DNA of 64,000 nt from NCBI RefSeq assembly GCF_002878395.1, contig NC_061115.1:215953904-216017903 (forward strand), in the 5' to 3' direction. Made by a program: the position numbers and the translations under genes. Under the pieces are notes generated by a model that made no database searches, was not told where the DNA came from, and saw only the letters and a program-made list of their open reading frames with translations. This document shows positions 1 to 11,594 of this stretch, piece after piece. This stretch comes from Capsicum annuum (Eukaryota > Streptophyta > Magnoliopsida > Solanales > Solanaceae). Numbering within the stretch: the first letter of the stretch is position 1; the number at the start of each line of letters is the position of its first letter.

Positions 1-1308
1 TTTGAATAGGCCCTCAGTGAGGTAACCTTTTCCTACATACACTTATCTTTTACTAAATACAAATTTTCCAGAAATAAAAACACATTTGAATCCGTTCTTG
101 TCTAGAAGTGAAATTGAAATCAAGTTCTTCCTTAACTCCGAAACATACAAGACATTGTTAAGTGTCAACACTTTGCCGAAAGTCATCTTCAAGCACACCT
201 TTCCAGTTTTTTCTACTTTTGCAGTAGCGGAGTTAGCTATGTAGATCGTTTCTTCTACTTGAGCTGGAGAAAACGTCGAAAACAACTCTTTGCTGGCACA
301 AACATGGCGGATGGCACCATAATCCATCCACCATTCGCGAGGATTCCCCACCAGGTTGCATTCTGAAAGCATAACACACAGATCATCACATTATTTGTTG
401 GACTCAATCATATTTGCTTGGTCCTTTTTCTTGCCTTTCTTAGGGGCACGACAATCCGTGGACTTATGGCCAATTTTGCCATAGTTGAAGCACTTTTCCT
501 CGAATTTCTTCTTGGATTGATTGCTTCTTTGTTCAACTTTCTTCCTTTTTTTTAAATTGTTTTGATCATCTTCTACAATATGTGCTCCATTAATTGTAAA
601 ATTCCCTTTTGACCTTCTCTCGGTAGCCTTATTATCCTCTTCAATACGCAGTCGGACAATAAGATCTTTGACAGTCATCTTCTTGCATTTGTGCTTCAAG
701 TAGTTTTTGAAGTCTTTCCACATAGGTAGTAGCTTCTCAATGATCGCTGCTACTTAAAATGCATCATTCACAATCAAACCTTCTGCTAGGAGATCATGGA
801 TGATTACTTGAATTCCTGCACTTGAGAAACAACAGACATGCTATCTATCATTTTAAAGTCCAGGAACCTTGCAACGAAGAATTTCTTAATTCCTGCATCC
901 TCCGCCTTGTATTTTCGTTCTAGTGCCCCCCACAATTCCTTCGATGTCTTAGTTCCACTGTAAATATTATAGAGGTCGTCTTGGAGACCACTCAAGATAT
1001 AATTCCTGCAAAGGTTGTCTGAGTGTTTTCAAACTTCTACAATCATGAAACGTTCTTTGTCTGAGGTTCCCTCAGGCACCTTAGGAGTATCCTCACTAGT
1101 GAACCTTTGAATACATAGAGTGGTGAGGTAAAAGAACATCTTTTGCTACCATCTCTTGAAGTCAATGCCCGCAAACTTTTCGGGCTTCTCCATAGGTGCC
1201 ATAGGTTGTGGAGCATTTGTTCGACTTGTCGTGGAAATACTAGTTGCCCCCACAGTCATTGCCGCATCTTGCATTTAACTTTCGTTAGTCATTTTTCCTG
1301 TCTCCATA
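1..1308 (-). pseudogene. Copia gag-protease reading frame, degraded
   Basis: Fragments in order on the minus strand: a gag N-terminal stretch near 1308-1140 with a K-R-W motif followed by a stop, a gag core fragment (995-804), a basic segment with a zinc-knuckle-like sequence (723-391) and an aspartic-protease-like domain (372-43) running into the GAG-pre-integrase region (YVGKGYLTEGLF) at the window edge. Two key positions are changed: the knuckle reads C-F-N-Y where a second cysteine is usual, and the protease active site reads D-Y-G where D-S/T-G is usual. In-frame stops separate the pieces. In a living element, gag packages the RNA and the protease matures the polyprotein; this copy cannot do either. 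Confidence 0.85.
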
Positions 1309-2527
1309 AGACAATAAATTTAGTATTTTCAGAATTCTACTTATTAAAAAATTACAATAACTTAAAACACCTCTTGTTTCTAGTTAAAGATAAAGTTTTT
1401 ATAACTTCCAATCGTCAACCGAATGATCTTTAACTTGTGATGAAGATTTTATGTCTTCAAATCACTAGTTAAGTTTAAACGGAGTAAAAAACTTAAAGCT
1501 TTAATCTCCAAAAACAAGCAATACAGATTCTAAAAACTTATTCCTTGAGATTGTTATTTTGTATATATTCAGGTACAAGAATCTGTATACACAAACTTCA
1601 ACTCTAGTTCAAGTTTAAGACAAGAAAACTTATGAAGTTACCTAACACCTTCAACACTAGATTATGAATAATCTGTCTAAGAAGTGTGTTAATTTTCAGA
1701 AAAGAGATGAAATAGAATTCTAAGGCCAAGTCCTCTAACTTCACGGAGTGTCCTTAAGGAATAATTTTCCTCACTGTACCCGCGGTTATGGAATCTTCCT
1801 CCCAGGATAAAATGGCCTTCAATCCGAACAATAGCGGTACCTCAAATTGTTGGATTTAACGAAATCACTCAACGATGTGATTGATCACACAGAATTTTTT
1901 TAAAGACAAGAAGAGAGTTTTTATTTCAGAAAATTCGTATCTAAACCTGTGGATGAAAATAGTTTTATATAGCCTTCATATGCCTCTTCTGAAAAGTGGC
2001 AATGGTTCACTTAAAAAGTGTGACCTTTCCTAAAAAATCATGTTTGTTCATCCAAAGATTGCATCTTTTTCGAATAGGCAAATTTCATGAATCAGTGTGT
2101 CATTTCGTCAAAGGATTGCATCCTTCCAAAGCGTCAGTTCTAAACAGTGCATCCTTCTGAAGCATCAGTTCAAAACACTTTATGCATGCATATAACTAGA
2201 GGATCAAAACACATAAATTTCTGTCAAATAAATTTTGTACAAAAAGATAGATCTCATCAATCAATCATTTTCCAAATCCAAATCCAAATCCGAGCGAGCG
2301 ACGACAACGACGGCGCGAGGCATCTCTTATTTCTTGCTTCACTTACCAAGTGGAATAATTGTTTCTTAATATAAACACTAAGTCACATTCTTCCACCAAT
2401 GTGGAAGAAATAGTAGACTTTCCATTTTAGAGTACACTTTTCATTTTAGTGTTTTCTTCTCTATTTTTCCTTCCACTTGGTTTCCTCCATTTTCCATTCA
2501 CACTTTTCATATACTTTGAACCCAACA
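1..2527 (-). mobile_element. Ty1/Copia LTR retrotransposon, 5' part (Tork/Tnt1-like), truncated by window edge
   Basis: The element reads on the minus strand. Its 5' LTR begins with TGTTGGGTTC at 2527 and extends to roughly 1515; the leader follows, then gag from about 1308 and the start of pol down to base 1. The LTR matches the solo LTR at 47470-48620, including the block beginning GGTACAAGAATCT and the conserved ends. The inner LTR boundary and primer-binding site are uncertain. The rest of the element lies beyond the window. Gag and protease carry stops and altered motifs, so the copy is dead. Copia family assignment is firm; the lineage name is inferred from memory. Confidence 0.85.
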
Positions 2528-2966
2528 AATTCATCCTTTTACTTATACAGTTGATGTTAGAGTTTGTGACTCGGATTTCGTTGATTCAGTCCTGAAAAAT
2601 TTGTGGTACGACTCATGTTTGTGATTTTTTGTGGGGTTTGTGGTGGTAGTAGAGGGATATGGCCACTGGGATTTATTTAGGATGGGATTTATTTGTACGC
2701 ACTTATTATATAAGTACAATTTAATGGGTCGTTTTTGGAAGGTTTAAATACATCATTGAGATTTTCGTCTCCGCGTTGTACTCCTCTCCATTATAGTGAA
2801 TTTCCTCTTCCTCTGTCCGTGATTTTTCCCATCAAGGATTTTTACATAAAATTTGTTTGTTATTATTTTCTTTCGTTTTGTGATATTGCTTATTCATGTC
2901 CGTTTCATAACAGTTCGGAGTATGAACAACCCCTTTCAATTTCTTTCTCCTTTTATTGGCTTGCAG

Positions 2967-3120
2967 ATATCATGCAATTCATAAGGAAGTTTATTAATGA
3001 TTTGATATAAGCTTTGATGAATTTGGATGCACATCAACACCTCAACAGACACAAGTTTGTCAAGCAATTTTCAAGAAGCTCCGGGAAAATGATTGGCTTT
3101 CTGAGAATACAATGTAGCAG
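2967..3120 (+). pseudogene. Orphan exon of cytosolic methionyl-tRNA synthetase, with stop codons
   Basis: Translation from 2967 in phase gives YHAIHKEVY, two stops, then FDISFDEFG, TSTPQQTQVCQAIFKKL and NDWLSENTM before another stop. This matches my recollection of a segment of plant cytosolic MetRS between the catalytic core and the zinc-binding insertion. The piece is a whole exon: it is preceded by TTATTGGCTTGCAG, a good acceptor, and followed at 3121 by the donor GTATCAGG. Two adjacent codons have become TAA TGA and a later one TAG, so it is a pseudogene. No neighbouring MetRS exon was found. Because intron borders remain, it came from a DNA-level duplication, not from processed mRNA. Confidence 0.8.
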
Positions 3121-3131
3121 GTATCAGGTTC

Positions 3132-3629
3132 TGTTGGGTTCAATTAGTGTAAATGGAAAATTGAGGTAATTCTTGAAGGAAAAGTGTACTCAATTAAGGA
3201 AAATCTACTTTTCCCACATTGGTGGGAGAAAGTAACTTTAATGTGTTTTTATTGAGTAACACTTCTTCAAGTGGATATTAATGCAAGAATCAAGAGGTGT
3301 CTCATGTTGTCGGTCGAGGTTGGATTTATTTTTTTTCTCCATCAACATGCATGCAAAAACGCTACACTTTTTTCATAGGTTGTACGAAAATAAATCAGAA
3401 GGTTTGAAGTACCGCAACCTCCGGTACTTGAAGGGAATTAATTTATTAAGGATACTCTGTAAAATCGGAGGACTTGATGTTGTTTTCTACTTCATCTTAT
3501 TTCTTTATATAATATACTTCTTTGATAGTTCTTGGTGAACTTGTGTTTAAGCTGTTATGTTCTTGATATAATCTTGAATTTGTGTTGAAGTGTTTGTGCA
3601 AACATACAGATTCTGTACCCAAAATAACA
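3132..3629 (+). mobile_element. Copia solo LTR (498 bp) with 5-bp target duplication GGTTC
   Basis: Starts TGTTGGGTTC and ends AATAACA (TG...CA), with GGTTC at 3127-3131 and again at 3630-3634. The first 200 bases share blocks with the LTRs at 1515-2527 and 47470-48620, for example CCACATTGGTGG, but the copy is shorter and in the opposite orientation, so it belongs to a related subfamily. It sits 11 bp inside the intron flanking the MetRS pseudo-exon. Confidence 0.82.
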
Positions 3630-3659
3630 GGTTCTAGTTCAAACTATCTAATTGACAAT

Positions 3660-3760
3660 CATTTTTTTCTATAACCATGGTGTCTGGGCTAACTTAGGCA
3701 CACCTCAAGTAGTTCCACGGAATACCTGCAGGTACCAAGTAACTCTGGAAATGAATGTTG
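3660..3760 (-). repeat. Degenerate SINE 3' fragment
   Basis: Contains ATAACCATGGTGTCTGGGC and CACACCTCAAGTAGTTCCACGG, the antisense 3' portion of the SINE family repeated at 43312-44110 and present in sense at 14070. Only part of one unit remains. Confidence 0.6.
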
Positions 3761-4238
3761 ATTCCTTCGGTGAGACACTTGATTTTTTATTTGAACCTAA
3801 TAGTATAGCTTGTGAAAGATTCATTGTCTTGCGATATAATTGAATGTATGAAGGATTGGAAGCACAAAAATTACACAATCTTGTTCATATACTGGATTTG
3901 GTTTTGGGCTCGACTAATCTAAATCCACGTCAGAAAGCTTCATTTTATAAAGGGTAAAACACTCTCTACTAAAAATAACTCTACACCTGAAATTCAAATT
4001 CGGCATTTCCAATTAAAGATGAAAATAACACTTACCATTCCACTACAACCTCTCGCTATGCTTGTAACAACTTAAAAACAAATTTACTCTCATGATACAA
4101 AGAATGCAAAATTTGAACACACCAATTTACTAATAAATATAGTTCTAGTACTAATTTTAGTACTAGTTAATTCAGGATATACTTCTATATAAATTAATAA
4201 TAAAATCAGCTCATGGAGGAACCAAAAAAAAAAAAAAA

Positions 4239-7125
4239 TTAGTTTTTTGGTTTTGGTTTCTTCACAATCATCACAGAGCAATGAGCATGGTGAGAGCAGT
4301 AGTCACTTACACTACCCAAAACAGCTCTGTATATAGCATTAAACAATGAATTTTAATCAATAATTTTTGGTACAATGAAAATGAAGAAAAATAACCAAAA
4401 ATAAGAAGAAAAAATTATTTACTCAAGTGATAATGGGTACTTTATTTTATAAAATTATATGGTATCGGAGATTTATTGTGCTAATTAATTCAAATTTATG
4501 TCGTGTTGAGTAAATTTAAAAAGGAAAGCTCCTTATTAAGGGTCTTCTTAAAATATAACTTGAGACGTCTATGACGATATCTATATTTTTGTTATTTAAA
4601 TGCATCTAACACACTTCGCTTATTAAGAGTCAATATGACTAACTATTCTATAGAATCAGATTGATTTATTAGGCCATTTGAAAAAAAAAAAAATATTCAA
4701 AAAGTACCTTAACAATGTGATATAAGTTGCAATTTTACTCGTATTAATATAGTAAAAGATTTTTTTTTTAGAATGTTACCCTTACTTCACCTACAACTTA
4801 TTTGGTCTAGCTTTAAATCCGTTTATTTTGAAAAGTATTTTTGGTAATAAGTGTTTTTTGAATGGTACTTCTGATGAAAGTAGAAGTCTGTTTTTGGCTA
4901 ATTAATTTGAAAAAAAAAAATTGTCAACATTATTAGAGCAATAATTTATACTTGCAGAGGTTTCAAAAATTCAATGGAAAAAAAAAAAACTATATTAATT
5001 TTTTCGCTTCTGAAAAATAACGTCTAGTTCCTATTCAAATTCACTTTCTTATTTAATCAAGAAAACATATATTAATTTTTTAGCTTCTAAAAAATAAATT
5101 CTAGTTCCTATTCAAATTCAGTTTCTTATTTAATCAAAAAAACATAGAGTAAAACATCTAATATCCCTGAACTATGATCAAATTTGCTACGACACACTCA
5201 AATTTTACGGGGTTCCTATTAAACCTCTGAACGCAATTTTAGCATATTTTTGTCACCTTTTTTGCTGACATGACACCTTTTGTCATTCTTTCTAGCTGAC
5301 GTGACACCTTTGATGTAGGTTTCATTTTACGTAATAAAGATATCACGTCAGCACAAAAAGAGTAATAAAAATACGCTAAAATTGAGTTTAGGGGTGATAG
5401 AACCTCTGTAAAATCGAAGTGTGTCGTAACAACTTTGGTCATAGTTCGAGGGATATTGAATGCTTATCTCAAAAAAACATAATGTTGATTTTTTTAGCTT
5501 CTCAAAAATAATTTCTACTTCCTATTCGAATTTACTTTCTTATTTAATCAGGAAAACACTTTTGACTTGCTAAATTAACTTGACCAAACACGATATATCA
5601 TGAAGATGTAATTCTAAATTTCTAAGTATTTTTTTTTTTTTCTCTTTTTTGTACCTTTTGAAAGCTCCATATCCATGGCTACCCATGGCCAATATAGATG
5701 CATGGTGCTTTTCAACAGCCTCACAAATAACATTCCTAGCATCACCTTCAATAATTTCACATGCAACATTTGACACCCCTTTGGACTTGCATAATTCTTT
5801 AGATTTGTCAATAGTTTTTTGGGCAGCTTTTTTAAGGTCTGTTTCTACCAATTTAAACATGTCACTTGTACCTGCAACATAAATTAAAGAAGCTAAAGTT
5901 TCTTTTTTAGCTATAAATAATTTTCTGATCTGAACAAATTAGTCTATAATGATTGACAATATTTAAAATTTATGTCGATATACTAACAGTTTAGTGAATG
6001 TGATAGAATAAAGGAATTAGGTAGTAACGACGCACAACATGAAAGAAGCTAAGTTTCGATTCTAACTTTGGTCAAGTTTTGACGGTCCGACCAAATTAGT
6101 CTACGATTATTAGTAATATTTAAAAAATATGTCGATACTAACAGTTCAATGAATGTGATAGCATAGATAATAAGGAATTAGGTAGTACCAACGCATGCAC
6201 AACATGAAAGAAGCTAAATTTTGATTTTAGCTTTGATCAATTTTTGACGGTCTGACCAAATTAGTCTACGTTCATTAGTAATATTTAAAAATTATGTCGA
6301 TGCTAACAATTCAATGAATGTGACAGCATAGCTAATTATAAGGAATTAGATAGTATCAAGTACCGACACACAACATGAAAGAAGCTAAATTTCGATTTCA
6401 ACTTTAATCAATTTTTGACAGTCTGAACAAATTAGTCTACGATGATCAGTAGTATTTGAAAATTATGTCGATTCTAACAGTTTAGTGAATGAGCTAGCAA
6501 AAAAGGAAAAGAAATAATAGTTCGAAAAAGTGAAAGAAATCGATCCCAAGAAGAAAAGTAACCATGAATTTTTGATGTAATAGATAAATAGGCCATTAAA
6601 TTTGAAGTCACTTGAAAAGTAATCATGCATCTTAATTTGAAAATGCACAAATGAATTGATCTAACATGTTTCAATTCCCGGTCTATTGACGGAGAGCTAG
6701 ATAACAATCACCTCATGAAATATATATAGTTGAATACCACCAGTACTTAAAAAAAGAGATATATCTGTATCGACTCCATCAAATTTAAATTGTAGATCTA
6801 GTTACTCATTCACCAACAGAACAAACAGAGAAAAGAATTATAATGGCCTAGGAATACCAAATTATTATAACCAAATATGTAATTCAATATTAATGGAACA
6901 AAACCAAAAGTAAAAAAATTAATTAATTGTAATTACCTATAATTAATATTTACCTGGTCCAGCAATTGAAACAACAGAAGTTGGATTAGGTCTTGCATGA
7001 ACAATTATAAGTTTAAAATAGGAATTTGATGGATTAGGAAAAAAATGATCAAGAGTCCATCCAAGGGCATAATAACTATGATCACTATCATCAAGAGCAA
7101 ATATCATCACTTGTTTTGCTGCCAT
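4239..7125 (-). CDS. Universal stress protein (UspA family), 158 aa
   Basis: Three exons on the minus strand: 7125-6954, 5871-5655 and 4326-4239 (stop TAA); phases agree and total 477 nt. The start chosen is the ATG at 7125 giving MAAKQVMIFALDDSDHS; the in-frame codon upstream at 7146 is TTG, not ATG. The protein is a single Usp domain: an N-terminal beta strand with a DDSxxS element, TLDHFF, a VHARP strand, then GDARNVICEAVEKHHASIL and a C-terminal ATP-loop, GSHGYG followed across the exon 2/3 junction by AVLGSVSDYC, fitting the family G-2x-G-9x-G-S/T pattern. It ends VMIVKKPKPKN. The family consists of small cytosolic nucleotide-binding proteins tied to abiotic stress; the exact ligand is unknown here. 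Length is usual for plant single-domain members. Intron 1 holds a tandem repeat and intron 2 a MITE. Confidence 0.95.
4995..5555. repeat. Three direct copies of an ~87-bp unit, split by a MITE
   Basis: Copies of a unit containing TTAGCTTCT(A/G)AAAAATAA and TTCCTATTCAAATTCACTTTC lie at about 4995-5065, 5066-5145 and 5481-5555, all in intron 2 of the stress protein gene. The MITE at 5146-5469 separates copies two and three. Confidence 0.75.
5146..5469. mobile_element. MULE-like MITE, 324 bp, with 11-bp flanking repeat
   Basis: Long imperfect terminal inverted repeats: the left arm CTGAACTATGATCAAATTTG is the near-complement of CAACTTTGGTCATAGTTC on the right, and both reach the ACGACACAC core. 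The element is flanked by CAAAAAAACAT at 5135-5145 and 5470-5480. Long TIRs with a 9-11 bp duplication suggest a Mutator-like non-autonomous element. A second copy is at 51191-51523. Confidence 0.78.
5928..6495. repeat. Tandem repeat, ~157-171 bp period, about 3.4 copies
   Basis: The block with CAAATTAGTCTA, TATGTCGAT, GGAATTAGGTAGTA, CACAACATGAAAGAAGCTAA recurs near 5933, 6090, 6255 and 6426, with spacings of 157, 165 and 171 bp. All lie in intron 1 of the stress protein gene. Copies differ by small indels, so the array is not very young. Confidence 0.85.
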
Positions 7126-7188
7126 TTTTACAAAATTATTATCCAAGATTGAAAATATTTTGTGTTTTTTGTTGTATAATTAATAAGG

Positions 7189-7197
7189 AATATATAG
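7189..7197 (-). promoter_or_regulatory. TATA box of the universal stress protein gene
   Basis: Minus-strand ACTATATAT lies about 65 bp upstream of the ATG at 7125, suitable spacing for a short 5' leader. Inferred from sequence and position only. Confidence 0.55.
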
Positions 7198-7408
7198 TGA
7201 TGAATATTATATTGTAATTTTTTAAGAAAATGTGATCCGTTTGAAATGGATCTATAAAGTTTTTATCGACATTAGTTGACTATGGATGGAGTGAAGGGGT
7301 GCCTACGAAAGGAACACGTGTCAAAAGGTCATTGGATGTATTATTTGATCGGAGAGGGAGAATATTTGAATTCACTTTATATATGCTGACATAAAAAAAA
7401 AAACTAGT

Positions 7409-8010
7409 TAAAATGCCCGTAAGTTAAAAGGACAGAAGCTCGTTATATCCACACCAAATTAAGAAAAATATGTTTTGCATTTTTTGCATGCAGCCCAATC
7501 ATACATTCTTTGTTTTTTTCTTTAAACAAAAGAGCAGTTTGGTACACTAAAGGCAGAGTTCGATAAAGGTTTCCATTACAATGATATATTATATGTAGTC
7601 TTATATTATATTTCTTTCAGAGTCACTTTCCAAGATTTGAATTTGTAACCTTCTAAGCACTCACTTACTTTGTTTGTAATTTGATAATTTAGACGCACTT
7701 AGCTTAAAGTGCATAAGTTAAATGGCATGAACCTACGTCAACCAAAGTAAGAAAAAAAATTAAGTGTACAATATTTTGCAATGCAACCATATCATGCAAT
7801 ATAATATTCATTCACTTTTAAATTACTAATGGCTTGGATGAATTTGTCCAAAGAATCAATTAATTTAAAATGTGCATAAATTAAAAGATATAAGTTATTA
7901 TCCATCAAATTAAGAAAAAAGATCAATGTTTGTTGCCTTATGTGCATGCAATTTTATGACTTTGGATGTATTGTTTGATAAATTAAAGTGCACAAAGTTA
8001 AAAAGGAAGC
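7409..8010. repeat. Diverged repeat cluster upstream of the stress protein gene
   Basis: The phrase GTAAGTTAAAAGG/GCATAAGTTAAATGG followed by ACCAAATTAAGAAAAA and TGCATGCA recurs at about 7409-7500, 7710-7800 and 7865-7960. Between the first two lies 7535-7680, which resembles an antisense degenerate SINE (TTGGTACACTAAAGGC ... CAAGATTTGAATTTGTAACC). No ORF of note. Confidence 0.5.
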
Positions 8011-8397
8011 TTACATTTATTTGTTTTTAGCTTAATTAATTAAGCCTTTAAAATTATATAATATAGTATCTGTATTATTTTTTCTAGCTAGACGGCAGCA
8101 TCATTTGTTAACCTTCTTTATTTTTTTCTATTTTTCTATTTATAATTTCTCTTTTTAAATTGAAATCGAAAGTAGATGATAGTGACAAGGTTGATTTATT
8201 TTTTAAATGATCAACTAATTGGGAAAATGACAGACATTGCTTCATGTCAAGCACTACTCAATATAAAACATAGCGAAAAAAAAAAGGAGAAAAAACCAAG
8301 GAAAAGAAAAAGTTCATGGCATGATCACTTTAATTTTTCCTTTTTAACTAGGAAAACTCACGATCTCCGTCATAGTCTTTGACATTTTGCGGTAATT

Positions 8398-8625
8398 AAT
8401 GGCGGATTTGAGATTTAGGGATCATGGGTGTCCCAAAGGATTGAACATACATATTGACGTCCAAAGCTTTAAAATTTCACATGGAAACTAAAACACTTAT
8501 TTATTTTCTTGGTTTACTGAGTGTTTTTCTAGGTCTTATATCGATTTTTATATAATTATACATGATTTGTATCAAATTTAATAGGTGTTGAAGCACCCCA
8601 AAATTAATCTTAGGTCCGCCCATGG
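8398..8625. mobile_element. MITE-like element with imperfect inverted ends
   Basis: Left end GGCGGATTTGAGATTTAG is the imperfect inverse of the right end CTTAGGTCCGCC. The GGCGGA/TCCGCC ends resemble hAT MITEs elsewhere in the window (22116, 53781). No clear target duplication. A similar pair (GGCAGACTCAGAAATTT and GACTCCGTCCATG) bounds about 8868-9045. Confidence 0.5.
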
Positions 8626-9129
8626 TGATAATAAGATGCAACAGCTCGCAAACCGCACAGAAGATGTACACCGCACTAGGCAAGCCCCATGCAACGAACT
8701 AGCTTATGATTGAGCGTATGACGAAGGCTGAATTTTATTTGATCCCAAATCTCCTATGTGTCAAAGACCCACCCCCCAACCACTCAATCATGCACGTTTC
8801 TTTTTCTTTAATTTCACTCTTTTTAAGTTCATGGGAAATAACCATTTGTTTGGTGTATATATTAAATGGCAGACTCAGAAATTTGATAAAGAGTGTATAA
8901 TTTTTTTTTAAAATTGTGTTAAGGGTTTACAAAATTAAATACACACTCATAATAGCAAATATTTAGCCTATAGACACAATGTAATTTTTTGATAAAAATT
9001 TTGCACCTGATCACTTTTTGATATAGGTGACTCCGTCCATGAATGTATTGCCAAAGTATTCCAAAGTTCAAACTAATAGAGAGTGGCAAATGACAAATTG
9101 GTCCTTGTTTGTGACTACGATTCAAATAG

Positions 9130-10480
9130 TTTCTAAGTATAACTAGATATCGAAGGCCCGTGCTAGTATATGTTATTTTTCAGTCTTAATTTATATGATA
9201 CAAATAAAATTTTGATAATTAATTATATTTTAAATATTTTTTAGATATTTTAAGTTGTTAGCTATTGTAATTTATAATAGTTTTTTGATATTGTAATTTA
9301 CTATTTTAAATTGTTAGACTTTTTCTTGCTCACGGAAATCGCCAGTTGGGTTGGTCCAACCAAGAAAGACATGGGATGGGAGTCCTTGGGCATTGCTTGA
9401 GCCATTATAATTTATAATACTCTCCTTGTCCAAAGTTTTATAGCATTGATAGTCTATTATATTTTTAGAATAATTTAAGTTTTTAATTACTGAAATCTAT
9501 AAATCTTTTTCTTCTATTTCAATTTAAGTGACACTGATATAATTTCGAGAGTTAATCAAATATCACGATTGAAGTCCCGAAGTAGAAATGTCTTAAATGA
9601 CTCATAATAACTTATTAGAAGTGATACAATAAAATTACTATAAAAAATAGTTGTGAAAAAAATTTAAGCGGGCCTCATTTAAGATGTCAAGTTAATTTAA
9701 ACATCAATAATTAATTTATCTTTTTATTTTATTTTATTTTTTTATTAAATATTTTTTAAATATTTAGATGACTCATAATAATTAATTAGGGATAAAATAG
9801 TAAAATTACGGTTGAAATAATTGAAGCAAACATGCCATAAATATCTATTTTACTTTTTTTTATCAAATATTATTAATTTTTTAATACGTAAATGACATAG
9901 AATAATCAATTAGGAAATAACTTATTAGAAGTGGTATAGAAAAATTAATATAAAAAATAGTTGTGAAAAAAATTTAGACAGGCCTTATATAAGATGTTAG
10001 ATTAATTTAAAACTTCAATAGTTTGTTTATCATTTTATTTATTTATTTTATCTTTTTTATTAAATATTATGAATTTTTTAATACTTAAATGACTTATAGT
10101 AATTGATTAGGGATGAAATAATAAAATTACGGTTGAAGCAACTGAAGCAGACATGTCACAAATGTGTATTTTATTTTTTGTTAAATATTATTAATTTTTA
10201 ATTCTTAAATGACATATAATAATTAATTAGGGGTGATATAGTAAAATCACGGATTAATACTTAATTGACCTATAGTAATTAATTAGGAATGAAATAGTAA
10301 AATTACGGTTGAAGCAGCTGAAATAGACATGTCATAAATGTCTATTTTATATTTTTGTTAAATATTATTAATATTTTAATACTTAAATGACATATAATAA
10401 TTAATTAGGGATGATATGATAACATCACGGAGGAAGCAGACATGAGGACTGCCTCCTGCTTCCAAGCCTCTTCTATGTAT
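9130..10480. repeat. AT-rich cluster of related direct repeats, unclassified
   Basis: The phrase AAATGACATATAATAATTAATTAGGGATGATA (shown by its parts AAATGACATATAATAATTAA and TTAGGGATGATATGATAA) recurs at least six times between about 9755 and 10415, often followed by AAAATTACGGTTGAAGCA. A longer block (AACTTATTAGAAGTG, ATAGTTGTGAAAAAAATTTA) at about 9605 and 9925 shows a ~318-bp period. It could be a decayed non-autonomous transposon with internal repeats. No protein-coding signal. Confidence 0.5.
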
Positions 10481-11240
10481 TAGAATACTTTGAACAATTT
10501 TTTTCTTTTAAGTTTCTTAAAAGTGAAGATATTTGCCAATGAGAAATGTTTAATAAAGGGTGGTTGTTAGTATTAACGGAAACTATAAAAAAAAATATTT
10601 AATCAAAATACCATGTAAATTTGATCATATTTTAAAAATTATCCATCAAAAATTATAGTACCAAACACTAGAAATACATTGAAAATAGAAAAAATTATAT
10701 ACAATACATTTTCAAATGTAAATGTATTAATATTATTTTAAGAGATTATTTTAATTTAAACATAGCCAAACAGACCCTCAATATCTTAAAATATATAATT
10801 CTAAATTTAACATCATTATTTATGTCACCACATAGTTTTCCATCACGTTGAGTAATCATTGTCATATGGTGGCAAGATACATAAATTAAGTATTAAGTAT
10901 TTGAGATATATCTATTGTTGAATTTGTATAATTATAATATCTAGTGAAATTTAGCATTAATAGTCTATGCTAGTCTGTCTTTTCCTATTTTGTTGATTTT
11001 AATAATTTTTTTAATCCAATAATTGACATCAACAACCTACACATTAATCAACCCACACTCTGCAAAATTGAGTTGTTTAATACTTTTATTAATAATAATC
11101 ACACTTTTAGTCCCTCATTCAATATTGAACTTGAATTTTGGTCTTTATAATATTGGATTAATAAATTTGACCTCCAATTAATTAATATTTTCATTTTCTT
11201 CCATCAACTTGGAAACTACCACAAAATCAAAACACTAATA
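10481..11240. other. AT-rich intergenic DNA, nothing recognised
   Basis: No ORF over 60 codons, no repeat-family match and no RNA gene was recognised here. Composition is uniformly AT-rich. Confidence 0.5.
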
Positions 11241-11244
11241 GACT

Positions 11245-11510
11245 TTTTAACGACAAGGAATATTTTGGTACGCAAATTAAATTATTTTGAAATTATAATT
11301 CATGAATTAGTTTATCTCAAAATAATTTTCAAGTAATGGCATAAGCTGAGATATCTCATAATTAACTCTGAAATAAAATTTATATTGTGTTTGATTAACT
11401 GTATAAATTTATTCTAACATAAATTTCTATTGACAACCCAATGTTTGGTTGAGATATCTCTGACTTAATTATGAGATATGTCATCTTATCCGCGTACCAA
11501 ACGGAACCAA
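11245..11510. mobile_element. Foldback MITE-like element
   Basis: ATTTTGGTACGCAAATTAA near the left and GCGTACCAAAC near the right are inverted, and the interior GAGATATCTCATAATTAA at about 11349 is mirrored by TTAATTATGAGATATG at about 11467. A non-coding inverted-repeat transposon is the simplest reading. Confidence 0.5.
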
Positions 11511-11594
11511 TAGAAACTTTTATGGCATGTTTGAGGGTTGTAATTTGTATACAATAACATGCCAAGTAAAATTTCACAAGTGAGTTTGAGAAGG

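Noticed and set aside
7126..7146. Seven-residue N-terminal extension of the stress protein
   Set aside because: The apparent start is TTG; the first real ATG in frame is at 7125 and matches the family start.
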